64,000 nt of DNA from DATCHW01 sp036508135 (GCA_036508135.1 DATCHW010000010.1:31878-95877); one strand, 5' to 3'. Shown: positions 1 through 8,185, counted from the stretch's first letter. Notes: generated by a model from the sequence alone, not told the origin. Numbers and translations are program-made.

Positions 1-1381
1 TCGCAAGATCCAACGGGAGTGAAGGATTATCTTCTTCTTCATCTTTGACGATATCTTCACTCAGGTCTTCAAATAATTTCAAATAGCCTGCAAATTTGAT
101 TTCTGAACCTGTTGCTCGGAAGAAATATTTATGCTGACTCGTCCCCATACTTATTGAATCAATAATTATAGTCTTTTGAGTCATTATAGCCGGAGACATT
201 TGTGAAGCCAGAAAACGATTTCGTATCAATGTGTATAAAGCAATCAAATCTTTATCAAGTTTTTTCAAATCTTCGGGTTTGATATTCACATCTGTAGGTC
301 TAATTGCTTCGTGTGCATCCTGAACATTTGCTTTTTTCTTAGTTGATTTTTTAATGCTATTATCAACAAGATATTCTTTACCATAATTTTTTTCTATATA
401 ATCTGCTGCAGCTTTTTGTGCATCAAGACTTATCCTTGTAGAATCCGTTCGCATATATGTAATGAGACCAATATTACCTTCACCTTTATGTATTTCAATC
501 CCTTCATACAACTTTTGAGCAAGAGACATTGTCCTTTTAGGTGCAAAACCGAGTTTTGAAGAGGCAGACTGCTGTAGACTGCTTGTTATAAAAGGAACAG
601 GTGCAGTGCGTCTTACTTCTTTGACGATAATATCACTAATCCTGAATTTACAGTTTTTTAACTCTTCCAGAATTTTATAAGCTTCATCGATATTTCTTAC
701 CCGGGGTTCTTCACCATTAAACTTAAGATTTTCACCATTAATTTTAAAAAGTTTTGCATTAAATGATTTGGAATTTGCCGAAGTCTTAATAAAAGTACCA
801 TGAATTGACCAATATTCTTTTGGAGTAAATTGTTCTATTTCAAGTTCACGTTCACATATAAGTTTTAGTGCAACAGACTGAACCCTGCCTGCAGAAAGAC
901 CGTAATAAAAAACTTTCCAGAGAAAAGGACTGAGTTTATATCCCAGTAATCTATCCATAACCCTTCTTGCAGTCTGAGATTCGACGAGATGATAATCAAT
1001 TTTGCGTGGATGCTTCATTGCATTCTCGACACCGCTTTTTGTAATTTCATTAAAAAGGACTCTGAATATATTAGGATTAATCTTCACTATCTCATCTGCA
1101 ACATCAGCACCGATTGCCTCCCCTTCACGATCCGGATCTGTTGCAATGAATACTTTTTCTGAACCTTTCGCGGCACTTTGTATAACTTTTAAAATTTTAT
1201 GTTTTCCTTCGATAATTTCAAATGTAGGTTCAAAGTTTTTCTCGAAATCCACACTCAATTTACTTTTAGGCAGATTTTTTATGTGTCCTACGGAAGCCTC
1301 AACTATATAATCTGTTCCAAGATATTTCTTTATTGTTTTAGCTTTTGAAGGCGATTCTACTATTACTAAATATTTACTCAT
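1..1381 (-). CDS. topA: DNA topoisomerase I, N-terminal 460 residues (3' end off the window)
   Basis: Type IA topoisomerase, which relaxes negatively supercoiled DNA through a 5'-phosphotyrosine link. The gene reads leftwards from an ATG at 1379-1381 and stays open to base 1, so the C-terminal part, including any zinc fingers, lies outside. Visible motifs are the N-terminal Toprim start VIVESPSKAKTIKKYLG, the acidic Toprim triad region ATDPDREGEAI, GRVQSVALKLI, and the active-site segment GLITYMRTDSTR with the catalytic Tyr at about residue 309. Spacing matches the E. coli enzyme (Tyr319). It is followed upstream, on the same strand, by ybeY after only 12 bases, suggesting co-transcription. 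Identity is very secure. Confidence 0.96.
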   Translation of the reverse strand, partial: MSKYLVIVESPSKAKTIKKYLGTDYIVEASVGHIKNLPKSKLSVDFEKNFEPTFEIIEGKHKILKVIQSAAKGSEKVFIATDPDREGEAIGADVADEIVKINPNIFRVLFNEITKSGVENAMKHPRKIDYHLVESQTARRVMDRLLGYKLSPFLWKVFYYGLSAGRVQSVALKLICERELEIEQFTPKEYWSIHGTFIKTSANSKSFNAKLFKINGENLKFNGEEPRVRNIDEAYKILEELKNCKFRISDIIVKEVRRTAPVPFITSSLQQSASSKLGFAPKRTMSLAQKLYEGIEIHKGEGNIGLITYMRTDSTRISLDAQKAAADYIEKNYGKEYLVDNSIKKSTKKKANVQDAHEAIRPTDVNIKPEDLKKLDKDLIALYTLIRNRFLASQMSPAIMTQKTIIIDSISMGTSQHKYFFRATGSEIKFAGYLKLFEDLSEDIVKDEEEDNPSLPLDLA

Positions 1382-1393
1382 CAGTTATTAATA

Positions 1394-1945
1394 TTAAAAA
1401 TTGTAAGTTAACCTATAGATGTCTTTTGAAACTTGTGTCTTTAAAAATTGTTTCAAATATTGATTTTCTTTTTTTCTCATAAGCAATTTTTGTTTCATCG
1501 TTTTATCTTCGTATCCGCATAAATGGAGTAATCCATGAATAATAACCCGGAACAGCTCAGATTCATAATCAACATCATATTTCTTTGCATTATTTATTAT
1601 AGAATCCATTGATATCAAAACATCGGCATCAATATAGTCTTTTTCAGGATAATAAAAAGTAATTATATCTGTATAATAATTATGAGAAAGATATTTTTTG
1701 TTATATTCCAGTATTTCTTCATCGCTGCAAAATAAAAAATTAATGCAACCAAAATTCTTCTTTTCTTTTAATACAATTTCCTCAATTATTATAACAATAA
1801 TTTTCTTTAAAATATTTCTTTTGAAAATTAATTTACGATTATAATTTACATCAATATTAACATTTGCTTTTTTTTTCTTTTGTGTTTGCAAAGAGGATAT
1901 TTCTCCGTAGAATTTAGTATAAAGTCTCGGCAACAGAAAGAGCAA
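1394..1945 (-). CDS. ybeY: endoribonuclease YbeY (rRNA maturation)
   Basis: YbeY is a metal-dependent single-strand endoribonuclease used in 16S rRNA 3'-end maturation and ribosome quality control. The metal-binding signature is HGLLHLCGYEDK near residue 138. The first two histidines of the HxxxHxxxxxH motif are present, and the third position is Asp, a variant I recall from Bacteroidota YbeYs. The reading frame starts at an ATG inside the upstream gene (32-base overlap). The first 25-30 residues are rich in lysine and unlike a YbeY start, so the true start may lie further in, for example at a TTG. It sits between an unknown gene and topA in a minus-strand run. Confidence 0.88.
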   Translation of the reverse strand: MLFLLPRLYTKFYGEISSLQTQKKKKANVNIDVNYNRKLIFKRNILKKIIVIIIEEIVLKEKKNFGCINFLFCSDEEILEYNKKYLSHNYYTDIITFYYPEKDYIDADVLISMDSIINNAKKYDVDYESELFRVIIHGLLHLCGYEDKTMKQKLLMRKKENQYLKQFLKTQVSKDIYRLTYNF

Positions 1946-2348
1946 CAGCAGATATAAGCTTTTCCGAGTTAAGATTTGCGAAATTCTTCCGTAAAGAAGA
2001 TAGACTTACGTTAGAATAGAGAGAGCAATCTCCTTGCTTTGTTATTATCAAGCCTGATATTTTGCTCCCGTTCTTAGAGATAAAAATGACTTCCCCGAGT
2101 AATGAACTTATTATAAACTTATCGCAAGACTGCAATTGAAAATGGCTATTATTCGTGTAAACAGAAACCAAAATGGATTTAACGCCATCGATGATTAGTT
2201 CGAGACTAATATCTGTTTTTGATTTTACATTCTTTATATTCGCACTTATGGAACTATCATTCCTGATAAATTTTGCGCCAAAAAAACTTTCGATCTTTTT
2301 AATATTTACAGAAGTAAGAATATTATTATTTATCTTTTTCTTCAACAA
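1914..2348 (-). CDS. hypothetical protein, 144 aa
   Basis: I do not recognise this protein. It is 144 residues, has no signal peptide or membrane segment, and alternates short hydrophobic beta-like stretches (ISLELIIDG, SILVSVYTN, KFIISSLLGEVIFIS) with Ser/Asn-rich turns. That suggests a small soluble alpha/beta or all-beta domain. The C-terminal third (SLSSLRKNFANLNSEKLISAVALSVAETL) looks helical. It overlaps ybeY by 32 bases and follows the carbonic-anhydrase-like gene at 87 bases on the same strand, so it may be in the same transcript as ybeY. It has no C-terminal Gly-Gly and so is a poor candidate for the missing ubiquitin-like partner of the E2/JAMM pair upstream. Confidence 0.6.
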   Translation of the reverse strand: MLKKKINNNILTSVNIKKIESFFGAKFIRNDSSISANIKNVKSKTDISLELIIDGVKSILVSVYTNNSHFQLQSCDKFIISSLLGEVIFISKNGSKISGLIITKQGDCSLYSNVSLSSLRKNFANLNSEKLISAVALSVAETLY

Positions 2349-2435
2349 TCCACTTTTAATCTAAATACAGTGATAGAATTAACTTTTAAAATTTAAATTA
2401 CTAATAAAAATATATATATGAAATCTCAATTTCAA

Positions 2436-2972
2436 TTATTTAACATTTTTGTCCGGGTTATATCCATTTTTCTTGTAATTATTTACGTACATTAGATAGT
2501 TCTCGGAACTTTGCTTTATTTTATCTATTTCAGCAACTGTTAAATCCCTGATAATCTTACCCGGAACACCTGCTACTAATACCCCTTCGGGCACTATGAA
2601 ATTCTCTTTTATGAGAGTACCTGCAGCGATGAATGAATTTGAATTTATCGTACAATTATCAAGTAGAATAGCCCCAATACCAATCAATACAAGATCTTTT
2701 ACATTACAGCCGTGAATTACTACACCGTGCCCTATTGTCACTTCTTTTCCGATAACTAGCGGATATTTTTTATAAGTTACGTGTAAAATGCTGCCATCCT
2801 GAATATTCGTATTCTCTCCTATCCTGATATAATTGACATCACCTCTAATGATGGCATTAAACCAAACGCTGACATTCTTTTCAAGTACAACATCTCCGAT
2901 AACGTAAGCTCCGTCGCAAATAAAAACGCTTTTATCAATTTTAGGATAAATATTCAAATATGGTAATATCAT
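2436..2972 (-). CDS. gamma-carbonic anhydrase family hexapeptide-repeat protein
   Basis: A left-handed beta-helix protein of the gamma-carbonic anhydrase/YrdA/PaaY group, 178 residues. Hexapeptide repeats run through about residues 10-140 (for example VSVWFNAIIRGDVNYIRIG, ILLDNCTINSNSFIAAG). The candidate zinc ligands are the His in GSILHVT and the two in TIGHGVVIHGC, the arrangement expected for the trimeric metal site. Such proteins may hydrate CO2 or act as acyl-CoA-related enzymes; activity cannot be told from sequence. Its ATG begins one base beyond the stop of the E2-like gene, so it is the third gene of a tight operon JAMM - E2-like - gamma-CA. That may be functional or simply economical packing. 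Confidence 0.88.
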   Translation of the reverse strand: MILPYLNIYPKIDKSVFICDGAYVIGDVVLEKNVSVWFNAIIRGDVNYIRIGENTNIQDGSILHVTYKKYPLVIGKEVTIGHGVVIHGCNVKDLVLIGIGAILLDNCTINSNSFIAAGTLIKENFIVPEGVLVAGVPGKIIRDLTVAEIDKIKQSSENYLMYVNNYKKNGYNPDKNVK

Positions 2973-2973
2973 A

Positions 2974-3534
2974 TTAAAATAAATTAATTTCTATTTGTTT
3001 TCCTTCTTCCGTATCATTATATGTTCTGTGAGCTTTCCTCAGTTCAGTATTGTCAAGAGGGAAAAGATTTATGTTTTCTCTTGCCCATTTTGCAGCTATC
3101 CCATTAAGAGGGCTTTTTACATTATAAGTTTTATATTGAATCATTTCTCCGATTTTATAAATAATATCTGCCAAATCTTCTCCGGGAGCCCAGTAATCGC
3201 CTATGCATATTTCATGCGGATATGCTGATCTAAAATTAGGATGAAAAATATCTGTTTTGATAATACTCATCGGTTTATATCTTGGATAATTTATATGAAG
3301 TTCAATATCTACTTTATGTTCGAATATCTCAAGAAATATTTTATTATCTGCAGTAGATTTTGGTGATAATGCTATACTCTTAATTCCTGAATAAACGACA
3401 GTATATTTTTCAGGAGGATAAACATCATTAGTATAAAAAATATTAATAAATTGATGATACTTGAACTCTTCTTCAATTTTTTTTAAATCCGATAATAGTC
3501 TTCTATTTCTCGGGTTCACGCTATTCAATACCAT
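2974..3534 (-). CDS. E2 ubiquitin-conjugating-enzyme-like (UBC-fold) protein
   Basis: A 186-residue protein whose middle and C-terminal part follow the E2/UBC plan. There is a YPRYKP segment (residues 83-88) matching the E2 YPxxPP strand, then HPN at 98-100, then a Cys at 110 in HEICIGDYWAP, where E2s have the catalytic Cys followed by Trp-x-Pro. Next come the helix LADIIYKIGEMIQ and a closing SPLNGIAAKWARENINLF matching the E2 PLN-x-x-A-A helix. The HPN-to-Cys distance is about two residues longer than in eukaryotic E2s. The gene overlaps the upstream JAMM peptidase gene by 14 bases, implying coupled translation. No E1/ThiF or ubiquitin-like gene is visible in the window. The fold call is from motif reading; conjugating activity is inference. 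Confidence 0.75.
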   Translation of the reverse strand: MVLNSVNPRNRRLLSDLKKIEEEFKYHQFINIFYTNDVYPPEKYTVVYSGIKSIALSPKSTADNKIFLEIFEHKVDIELHINYPRYKPMSIIKTDIFHPNFRSAYPHEICIGDYWAPGEDLADIIYKIGEMIQYKTYNVKSPLNGIAAKWARENINLFPLDNTELRKAHRTYNDTEEGKQIEINLF

Positions 3535-4381
3535 TATTTATTTTAATAGAATCCTGTTTATTTAATTGATTAATCATCAAGTCATTTACCTTTAATTCAA
3601 TTTTTTCTATAGAATTCTTTAATACTTTCCATTGTGAATTATTTTCATCCAAATCCTCTATTCGTGATTTGAGTACATTATTATCGAGAATCAACAAAAC
3701 TGTGATAATGACATTGATTATCAAAGCTAAAGCTAAGAAATAAAATTTGTTTTTGCTAACTGTAAAAATATTTTTTTTAGAGGTTATTTTCTCTTTTGTT
3801 ATTGAATTATTTAATTCTATGGAAGTTTTGATATTATCATTTATTATATAATATCCTTCGGATTTAATAATTTTATCTTCTTTCCAGTTAAAAAAGGCTT
3901 TTTCATTATTAACGGGGTCAAATACATAAGCAACCATAAATCTATCTCTGAAAAAATTTTCCTGGATGAAAATATCATATCCTGATAGAAATACCCTATG
4001 CCCGGGATGAGAATGAAACCAACCAAGGATAACTTTATTGTTATAATATTTATCGAGTTCATCATTTATTTCCTGCCAGGTGTCGTGAGTAAATGTTAGT
4101 TTTGAAATCCCTGAAATTGTTTTTTCTGCAATTATAAAATTATCTGATATAATAAATAATTGTCCGAAATCGTCTTTAAATACATTACCGATTAAAACCC
4201 CACCGCACTCATTTGATTTATCGGTGGAAAGATAAGCATCAATATCTTCAATCGTACTTTTTCGAATGAAGATTCTTAAATCTCCATCAGCCGGAATAAT
4301 ACCGGCAATTTCTGAATTAACAGGAAAATCAGAAAATTCAAATCTATCCTCTGAATCAGATATTTTAGAATTATTATTCAA
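3521..4381 (-). CDS. JAMM/JAB (MPN+) isopeptidase-like protein with membrane anchor
   Basis: Residues about 35-170 form a JAB/MPN domain with a complete JAMM zinc site: Glu58 in NECGGVLIG, then HSHPGHRVFLSGYD giving His123, His125, Ser133 and Asp136 with the canonical HxHx7SxxD spacing. JAMM enzymes cleave isopeptide or C-terminal extensions of ubiquitin-like proteins. After a Lys-rich linker comes one hydrophobic helix (about 213-232, YFLALALIINVIITVLLI) and a probable coiled coil (about 235-275). The positive residues before the helix suggest that the catalytic domain stays in the cytoplasm and the coiled coil faces the periplasm. It is first in the operon, overlapping the E2-like gene by 14 bases. 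The substrate is unknown. Confidence 0.85.
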   Translation of the reverse strand: MNNNSKISDSEDRFEFSDFPVNSEIAGIIPADGDLRIFIRKSTIEDIDAYLSTDKSNECGGVLIGNVFKDDFGQLFIISDNFIIAEKTISGISKLTFTHDTWQEINDELDKYYNNKVILGWFHSHPGHRVFLSGYDIFIQENFFRDRFMVAYVFDPVNNEKAFFNWKEDKIIKSEGYYIINDNIKTSIELNNSITKEKITSKKNIFTVSKNKFYFLALALIINVIITVLLILDNNVLKSRIEDLDENNSQWKVLKNSIEKIELKVNDLMINQLNKQDSIKINNGIE

Positions 4382-4406
4382 TTAAATTTGATTTATTAAT
4401 AAATTA

Positions 4407-5468
4407 TTAATCGGATTTTAGTACGATTCTTCTTGGTGATATCCCGGTGGGGAAATTCTTTTCAATCATATTGTCCATATCGATGACCATAAAATAGCCG
4501 GTTGACGAAAAATTCCTTGCATCGCATATGTAATGTTTTCTATTTTTAGAATCAAAGGAATATCCGTAAAAGAACGATATTGCAGGATTGAGATTTTGAA
4601 TTATAGTATTACTGATTTTTGTATTTAAATCAAGTTTAACAATATTTCCTGCAAATGAGATAAAATAAATATTATTTGACTGTGAGTCTATATTCAAATC
4701 TTTACCAAATCCTTCCGGTACAGAGAGCGAATCTGTTTTAGTAAAATTATCCGGGTCAATAAGGAATATATAACCATTTCTGCCATAACATCCGACTATC
4801 AGCTTATTATTTCGAGTTATAGCAATTGAATAAGGGTCTTTCTTAACATTAATTCTGGCAACTGATAAATCCGTTTGAGAATCAATAACGGAGATAGTAG
4901 AATCCTCATTTCCCCCGAAAATACTTGTATTACAAACAAATATCTTACTACCAAAAGATATAATTTCCTGTGGATAAACTCCCGTAGCAATATATTTTAT
5001 CAAACTGAAGTCGTTCAGATTGAGAACGCCTACATTACTTGAAGGTCCGTTTGTAAAATATATTTTGCTATTGTTAATTGCTAAAGAATAAGGGTTCAAA
5101 CCTATAATACTTGAGTTGAGTATTTTTCCTGCAGTATCAAGTTTATAAATTTTTCCCGGAGATCCGTAATTACCCTGTTCAAGAATGTATAAATAATTAT
5201 CATTTAAAATCATACCGCTTGGAAATAGTCCAAGATTTCCAGGATTAAATATACTATGATAGAAAGTATCATTAGGAACATCATACAGGGATAATTTTGA
5301 TGTCCCTGCTGAAAATCCTCCCTCTGACAAAACATATGCCCCTGCAGTTGACTTAACAAACGGAGGTGGAGAATTGATTAATTCATCTCGAGTACAAGAA
5401 CTTAAATAAAGTGATAAAATAATTGCTGTAAAACAATATCTAAAAATCATAGTGATTTTCATTAACAA
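4407..5468 (-). CDS. beta-propeller lipoprotein (YVTN/YncE type), possible B12-capture protein
   Basis: A 353-residue lipoprotein: N-terminal hydrophobic segment ending in a lipobox (LYLSSC, Cys25). It is followed by repeated blade-like units with signatures such as GLNPYSLAINNSKIYFTN, TGVYPQEIISFGSKIFVCN and KKDPYSIAITRNNKLIVG, typical of YVTN/NHL beta-propellers. It is the last gene of the riboswitch-controlled operon btuB - adenosyltransferase - propeller. In Bacteroides, the surface lipoprotein BtuG is a beta-propeller that captures B12 for BtuB, so a BtuG-like role is a reasonable inference from fold and context, not shown by specific residues. The gap to the preceding gene is 14 bases. 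Confidence 0.78.
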   Translation of the reverse strand: MLMKITMIFRYCFTAIILSLYLSSCTRDELINSPPPFVKSTAGAYVLSEGGFSAGTSKLSLYDVPNDTFYHSIFNPGNLGLFPSGMILNDNYLYILEQGNYGSPGKIYKLDTAGKILNSSIIGLNPYSLAINNSKIYFTNGPSSNVGVLNLNDFSLIKYIATGVYPQEIISFGSKIFVCNTSIFGGNEDSTISVIDSQTDLSVARINVKKDPYSIAITRNNKLIVGCYGRNGYIFLIDPDNFTKTDSLSVPEGFGKDLNIDSQSNNIYFISFAGNIVKLDLNTKISNTIIQNLNPAISFFYGYSFDSKNRKHYICDARNFSSTGYFMVIDMDNMIEKNFPTGISPRRIVLKSD

Positions 5469-5482
5469 ACTTATTGTAAAAT

Positions 5483-6142
5483 TTAAAATTCTATTCCGGG
5501 TCTTGCTGGAATACCATTATCAAAATAATGTTTTACTTTTCTCATTTCCGTAATCAGGTCGGCATTATCTTCTATAAATTGCCATATTTTATGTCCGGTC
5601 ATTACAAATTCGTATTTTCTGTTTTGCTTAAATTTCAAAATTAATCTTTCTATATCTTCTTTAGATAGAAGATTATAAGTGACTGCTGCTATGGCTTCGT
5701 CGAGAATTAACAAATCCTGTTGTGGGTTGTCAATAAATTTCTCTGCGATTGCTAATCCTCTTTTTGCTTCTTTGAAATCTTCATCACTATTCTTGAATCT
5801 AAAAGTACCGTCTGTATTCATTCTTTCACAACCGGTAGGATAAAGTTCAATATTAAATCCGAGTTCTTTGAGTTGTCTTAATATATTACGTTCTGCATAA
5901 TGTTCAATTTCACCATCATATCCTTTATCGAACTGTATTATTACAACTTTTTTCCCTGCTCCGAGAGCTCTTACGGCAAGTCCGATAGCGCTTGTCGTTT
6001 TTCCTTTACCATATCCATAATAAATGTGTAGGCAATTCTTTTCTTCATCTTTAAGATCTTTATACCCTTCTATGGATTTGAAGATTTTTTCTTTATATTT
6101 TTTTCCTCCGGAGTGTTCTTTTTTAGTGTTTGTATTATCCAT
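5483..6142 (-). CDS. cobO: cob(I)yrinic acid a,c-diamide adenosyltransferase (CobA/CobO/BtuR family)
   Basis: Transfers the 5'-deoxyadenosyl group of ATP to cob(I)alamin or corrinoid precursors to make adenosylcobalamin. It is 219 residues with an N-terminal P-loop GYGKGKTT (about 43-50), then VVIIQFDKG, a Walker-B-like DLLILDEAIAAV, and the family C-terminus TEMRKVKHYFDNGIPARPGIEF-like ending. The N-terminal 35 residues are Lys/Glu-rich. The start lies 3 bases after the btuB stop, so it is co-transcribed under the cobalamin riboswitch. Its product would feed adenosylcobalamin-dependent enzymes such as the methylmalonyl-CoA mutase at 31.8 kb. Confidence 0.93.
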   Translation of the reverse strand: MDNTNTKKEHSGGKKYKEKIFKSIEGYKDLKDEEKNCLHIYYGYGKGKTTSAIGLAVRALGAGKKVVIIQFDKGYDGEIEHYAERNILRQLKELGFNIELYPTGCERMNTDGTFRFKNSDEDFKEAKRGLAIAEKFIDNPQQDLLILDEAIAAVTYNLLSKEDIERLILKFKQNRKYEFVMTGHKIWQFIEDNADLITEMRKVKHYFDNGIPARPGIEF

Positions 6143-6145
6143 TTT

Positions 6146-8074
6146 TTAATAAATAATTTGTAAACCTAATTTATAATTTCTCAGGGGCATCGGATAACCT
6201 GATACGAACTGATAATTTTTGTTAAATATATTATTTGTTTCAACACGAAGTACAAATTTCAGTTTATTGATATTAAATCCGTAACTAAAATTTCCATCGA
6301 GCAAATCAATTTCCGGAAGGTAATAAATATTTTCTATATCTGTAAATCTTTTAGAAATATATTGGTAGAAGAAATTCATGCTGATTTTTTTGTACTCTAT
6401 ACCAGTGTTCAATTTGAAAACATATTTCGGTACATATATCTGCTGTTTTTCCATTATATTATTATCAACAAATACATTATTTAGCGAACGATTATAATTA
6501 AAACTTAAATTTATCAGCATACTGATATCACCGGAAACATTTTTCTTTGATTTGAATTCTGCAATAAAAGAATTAATGTCAGCTTGACCAATATTAACAG
6601 GAGACCATAGACCATTCGCATTTGGTATCCAGATAATTTTATCCGAGAGAACATTATTGGAGTATGTCACTTCAAACAGATTATCCGCAAATAAGTTGAA
6701 CCCGTAAATTAGACCAATATCAAAATTGAAAGATTTTTCCTGTGATAAATTTTTGTTGCCACCCTGTTTCCAGAATAGTTCGTTAAACGTGGGAATCCGG
6801 AAATTATTTCCTAAACTGCTTTTCAGGTATATTTCCTTATTGTTTAATATTTTATAATTTAATCCTATTTTCATACTGACATTATTTAGTTTAGTATCCG
6901 AGAAATAATCATATCTGACCGATGGGAAAACATTAAGTTTATCGTTCGCTAATAATTTTAAATTTGAGACTATGATCAGTGCAGCTTGCAATCTTTCAGG
7001 ATCATTCTCAAGTTCATTACTGTAAAGTTTTCCGTAATTTAATTCATATCCGAAAATAATATCCGCAAAAGTTCTGAATTCTACCTGCGAATTATTCGAT
7101 AATATAATATTCTTGTAATAACTGTTTATGTATGGTTTGTTTTCATAATTCATTTGATTATTCTGGAAACTGAGAGCTGACTTAAAGGAACTATGCTTAC
7201 TGAATGAAGTTTCAAGATTAACAAAACTATAAAATATATTATCGGTTTGTGTACTTGCTACTGAGGGTGTTCCTGTTTCTATCCCCGGCAGATTTCTGAA
7301 ATTTGATGTATAATTTGTATTAAGTCGGATAGTAGTTTTTCTGTCCGGATAATAGATGGTGGTGAAACTAAAATCTTTATATCTGTAACTCGAATTTTGT
7401 CTTTCTCTCAATACCTGGTCTACTCCATCTGAATAAAAATAGCTGAAATTGTTTCTTGAAGATTCAAAATTCGCAGAACCTGAAAATGAAAATTTACTGA
7501 AGCTTTTTGAAATATTTACGTAATACTTATTAAATCCAAAAGAACCGAACTGGGTAGAAATATTAAATTCTGGTTTAATTAAGAGACCGGGAGTTTTTGT
7601 TATTATATTCACTACTCCACTGACGGCGTCAGAACCAAATATAGAGCTGTATCCGTTATTAATGATCTCTATTTTTTCTATGTTGTCTTTTGAGATCTGA
7701 GAGATATCGATTTGAGAATTCTGAAATGTACCTATTCTATTACCATCTATGAGAAACAAAGTATGTTCTGCTCCAGAACCGTTTAAAGAAACTGTATTCA
7801 GAGACGAGTTACTGCCATAAGACTTCACATAAACACTTCCAGACAATTCGAGTATATCTGAGAGTCTTTGTCCATTTTTCGATTTGATTTCATTGCAATC
7901 AATTAACTTAATTTTCGTGGGAGAGTAAAAAATATTTTTGAATATTTTGATACCTTCAACAACAATTTCGTCAGTCATAAAGGAACTTTCTTCGTGCTTT
8001 TCACTTTGTGCAACGACTACATTCACAAGCAAAATAAATAATATAAATATATAGAATATTTTTCTAATAATCAT
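6146..8074 (-). CDS. btuB: TonB-dependent receptor, BtuB-like (cobalamin uptake)
   Basis: Outer-membrane TonB-dependent transporter. The chosen start at 8074 begins a normal signal peptide (MIIRKIFYIFILFILLVNVVVAQ). The open frame continues to 8161, but that part overlaps an RNA hairpin and is probably leader. The plug domain is clear: GQRLSDILELSGSVYVKSYG, SLNGSGAEHTLFLIDGNRIG and the DAVSGVVNIITK plug end. It is followed by a long beta-barrel of Asn/Ser/aromatic-rich strands ending in a short aromatic tail (LQIIY). The total of about 642 residues is typical for BtuB. A cobalamin riboswitch directly upstream and an adenosyltransferase downstream make B12 or corrinoid the likely substrate. 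Confidence 0.9.
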   Translation of the reverse strand: MIIRKIFYIFILFILLVNVVVAQSEKHEESSFMTDEIVVEGIKIFKNIFYSPTKIKLIDCNEIKSKNGQRLSDILELSGSVYVKSYGSNSSLNTVSLNGSGAEHTLFLIDGNRIGTFQNSQIDISQISKDNIEKIEIINNGYSSIFGSDAVSGVVNIITKTPGLLIKPEFNISTQFGSFGFNKYYVNISKSFSKFSFSGSANFESSRNNFSYFYSDGVDQVLRERQNSSYRYKDFSFTTIYYPDRKTTIRLNTNYTSNFRNLPGIETGTPSVASTQTDNIFYSFVNLETSFSKHSSFKSALSFQNNQMNYENKPYINSYYKNIILSNNSQVEFRTFADIIFGYELNYGKLYSNELENDPERLQAALIIVSNLKLLANDKLNVFPSVRYDYFSDTKLNNVSMKIGLNYKILNNKEIYLKSSLGNNFRIPTFNELFWKQGGNKNLSQEKSFNFDIGLIYGFNLFADNLFEVTYSNNVLSDKIIWIPNANGLWSPVNIGQADINSFIAEFKSKKNVSGDISMLINLSFNYNRSLNNVFVDNNIMEKQQIYVPKYVFKLNTGIEYKKISMNFFYQYISKRFTDIENIYYLPEIDLLDGNFSYGFNINKLKFVLRVETNNIFNKNYQFVSGYPMPLRNYKLGLQIIY

Positions 8075-8082
8075 TATGTAAA

Positions 8083-8143
8083 AAAAATCCTTAACTCTTT
8101 TTTTGCGGTAAATTAAAAATTGAAAAGAATTAAGGATCTTTTT
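8083..8143 (-). promoter_or_regulatory. leader hairpin between the B12 riboswitch and btuB (possible expression platform)
   Basis: An imperfect inverted repeat of about 20 bases per arm. The distal arm (8123-8143) and proximal arm (8083-8101) pair through AAGGATC/TTAAGGAT-type sequence with one bulge and one G-U pair, around a loop of about 21 bases. In the minus-strand transcript the proximal arm contains the purine-rich AAGGA about 12 bases before the chosen btuB ATG and runs into a tract of seven U. It could therefore hide the ribosome site or act as a terminator. Which one applies cannot be settled by reading. Confidence 0.6.
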
Positions 8144-8185
8144 AAAATTTAACTTCTTCACCCCACGAAAGAGTTGAGCTCGTAT

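Noticed and set aside
1394..1945. YbeY with Asp in place of the third metal His
   Set aside because: I recall the LHLCGY-x-D variant from Bacteroidota YbeYs, so it is probably normal for the lineage.
1914..2348. Unknown 144-residue protein as a possible ubiquitin-like partner of the E2/JAMM pair
   Set aside because: No C-terminal Gly-Gly, no recognisable beta-grasp pattern, and the gene is linked to ybeY rather than to the JAMM-E2 pair.
8075..8161. 29 extra N-terminal residues on the TonB receptor frame
   Set aside because: They overlap the leader hairpin and precede a clean signal peptide at 8074, so they are probably untranslated.
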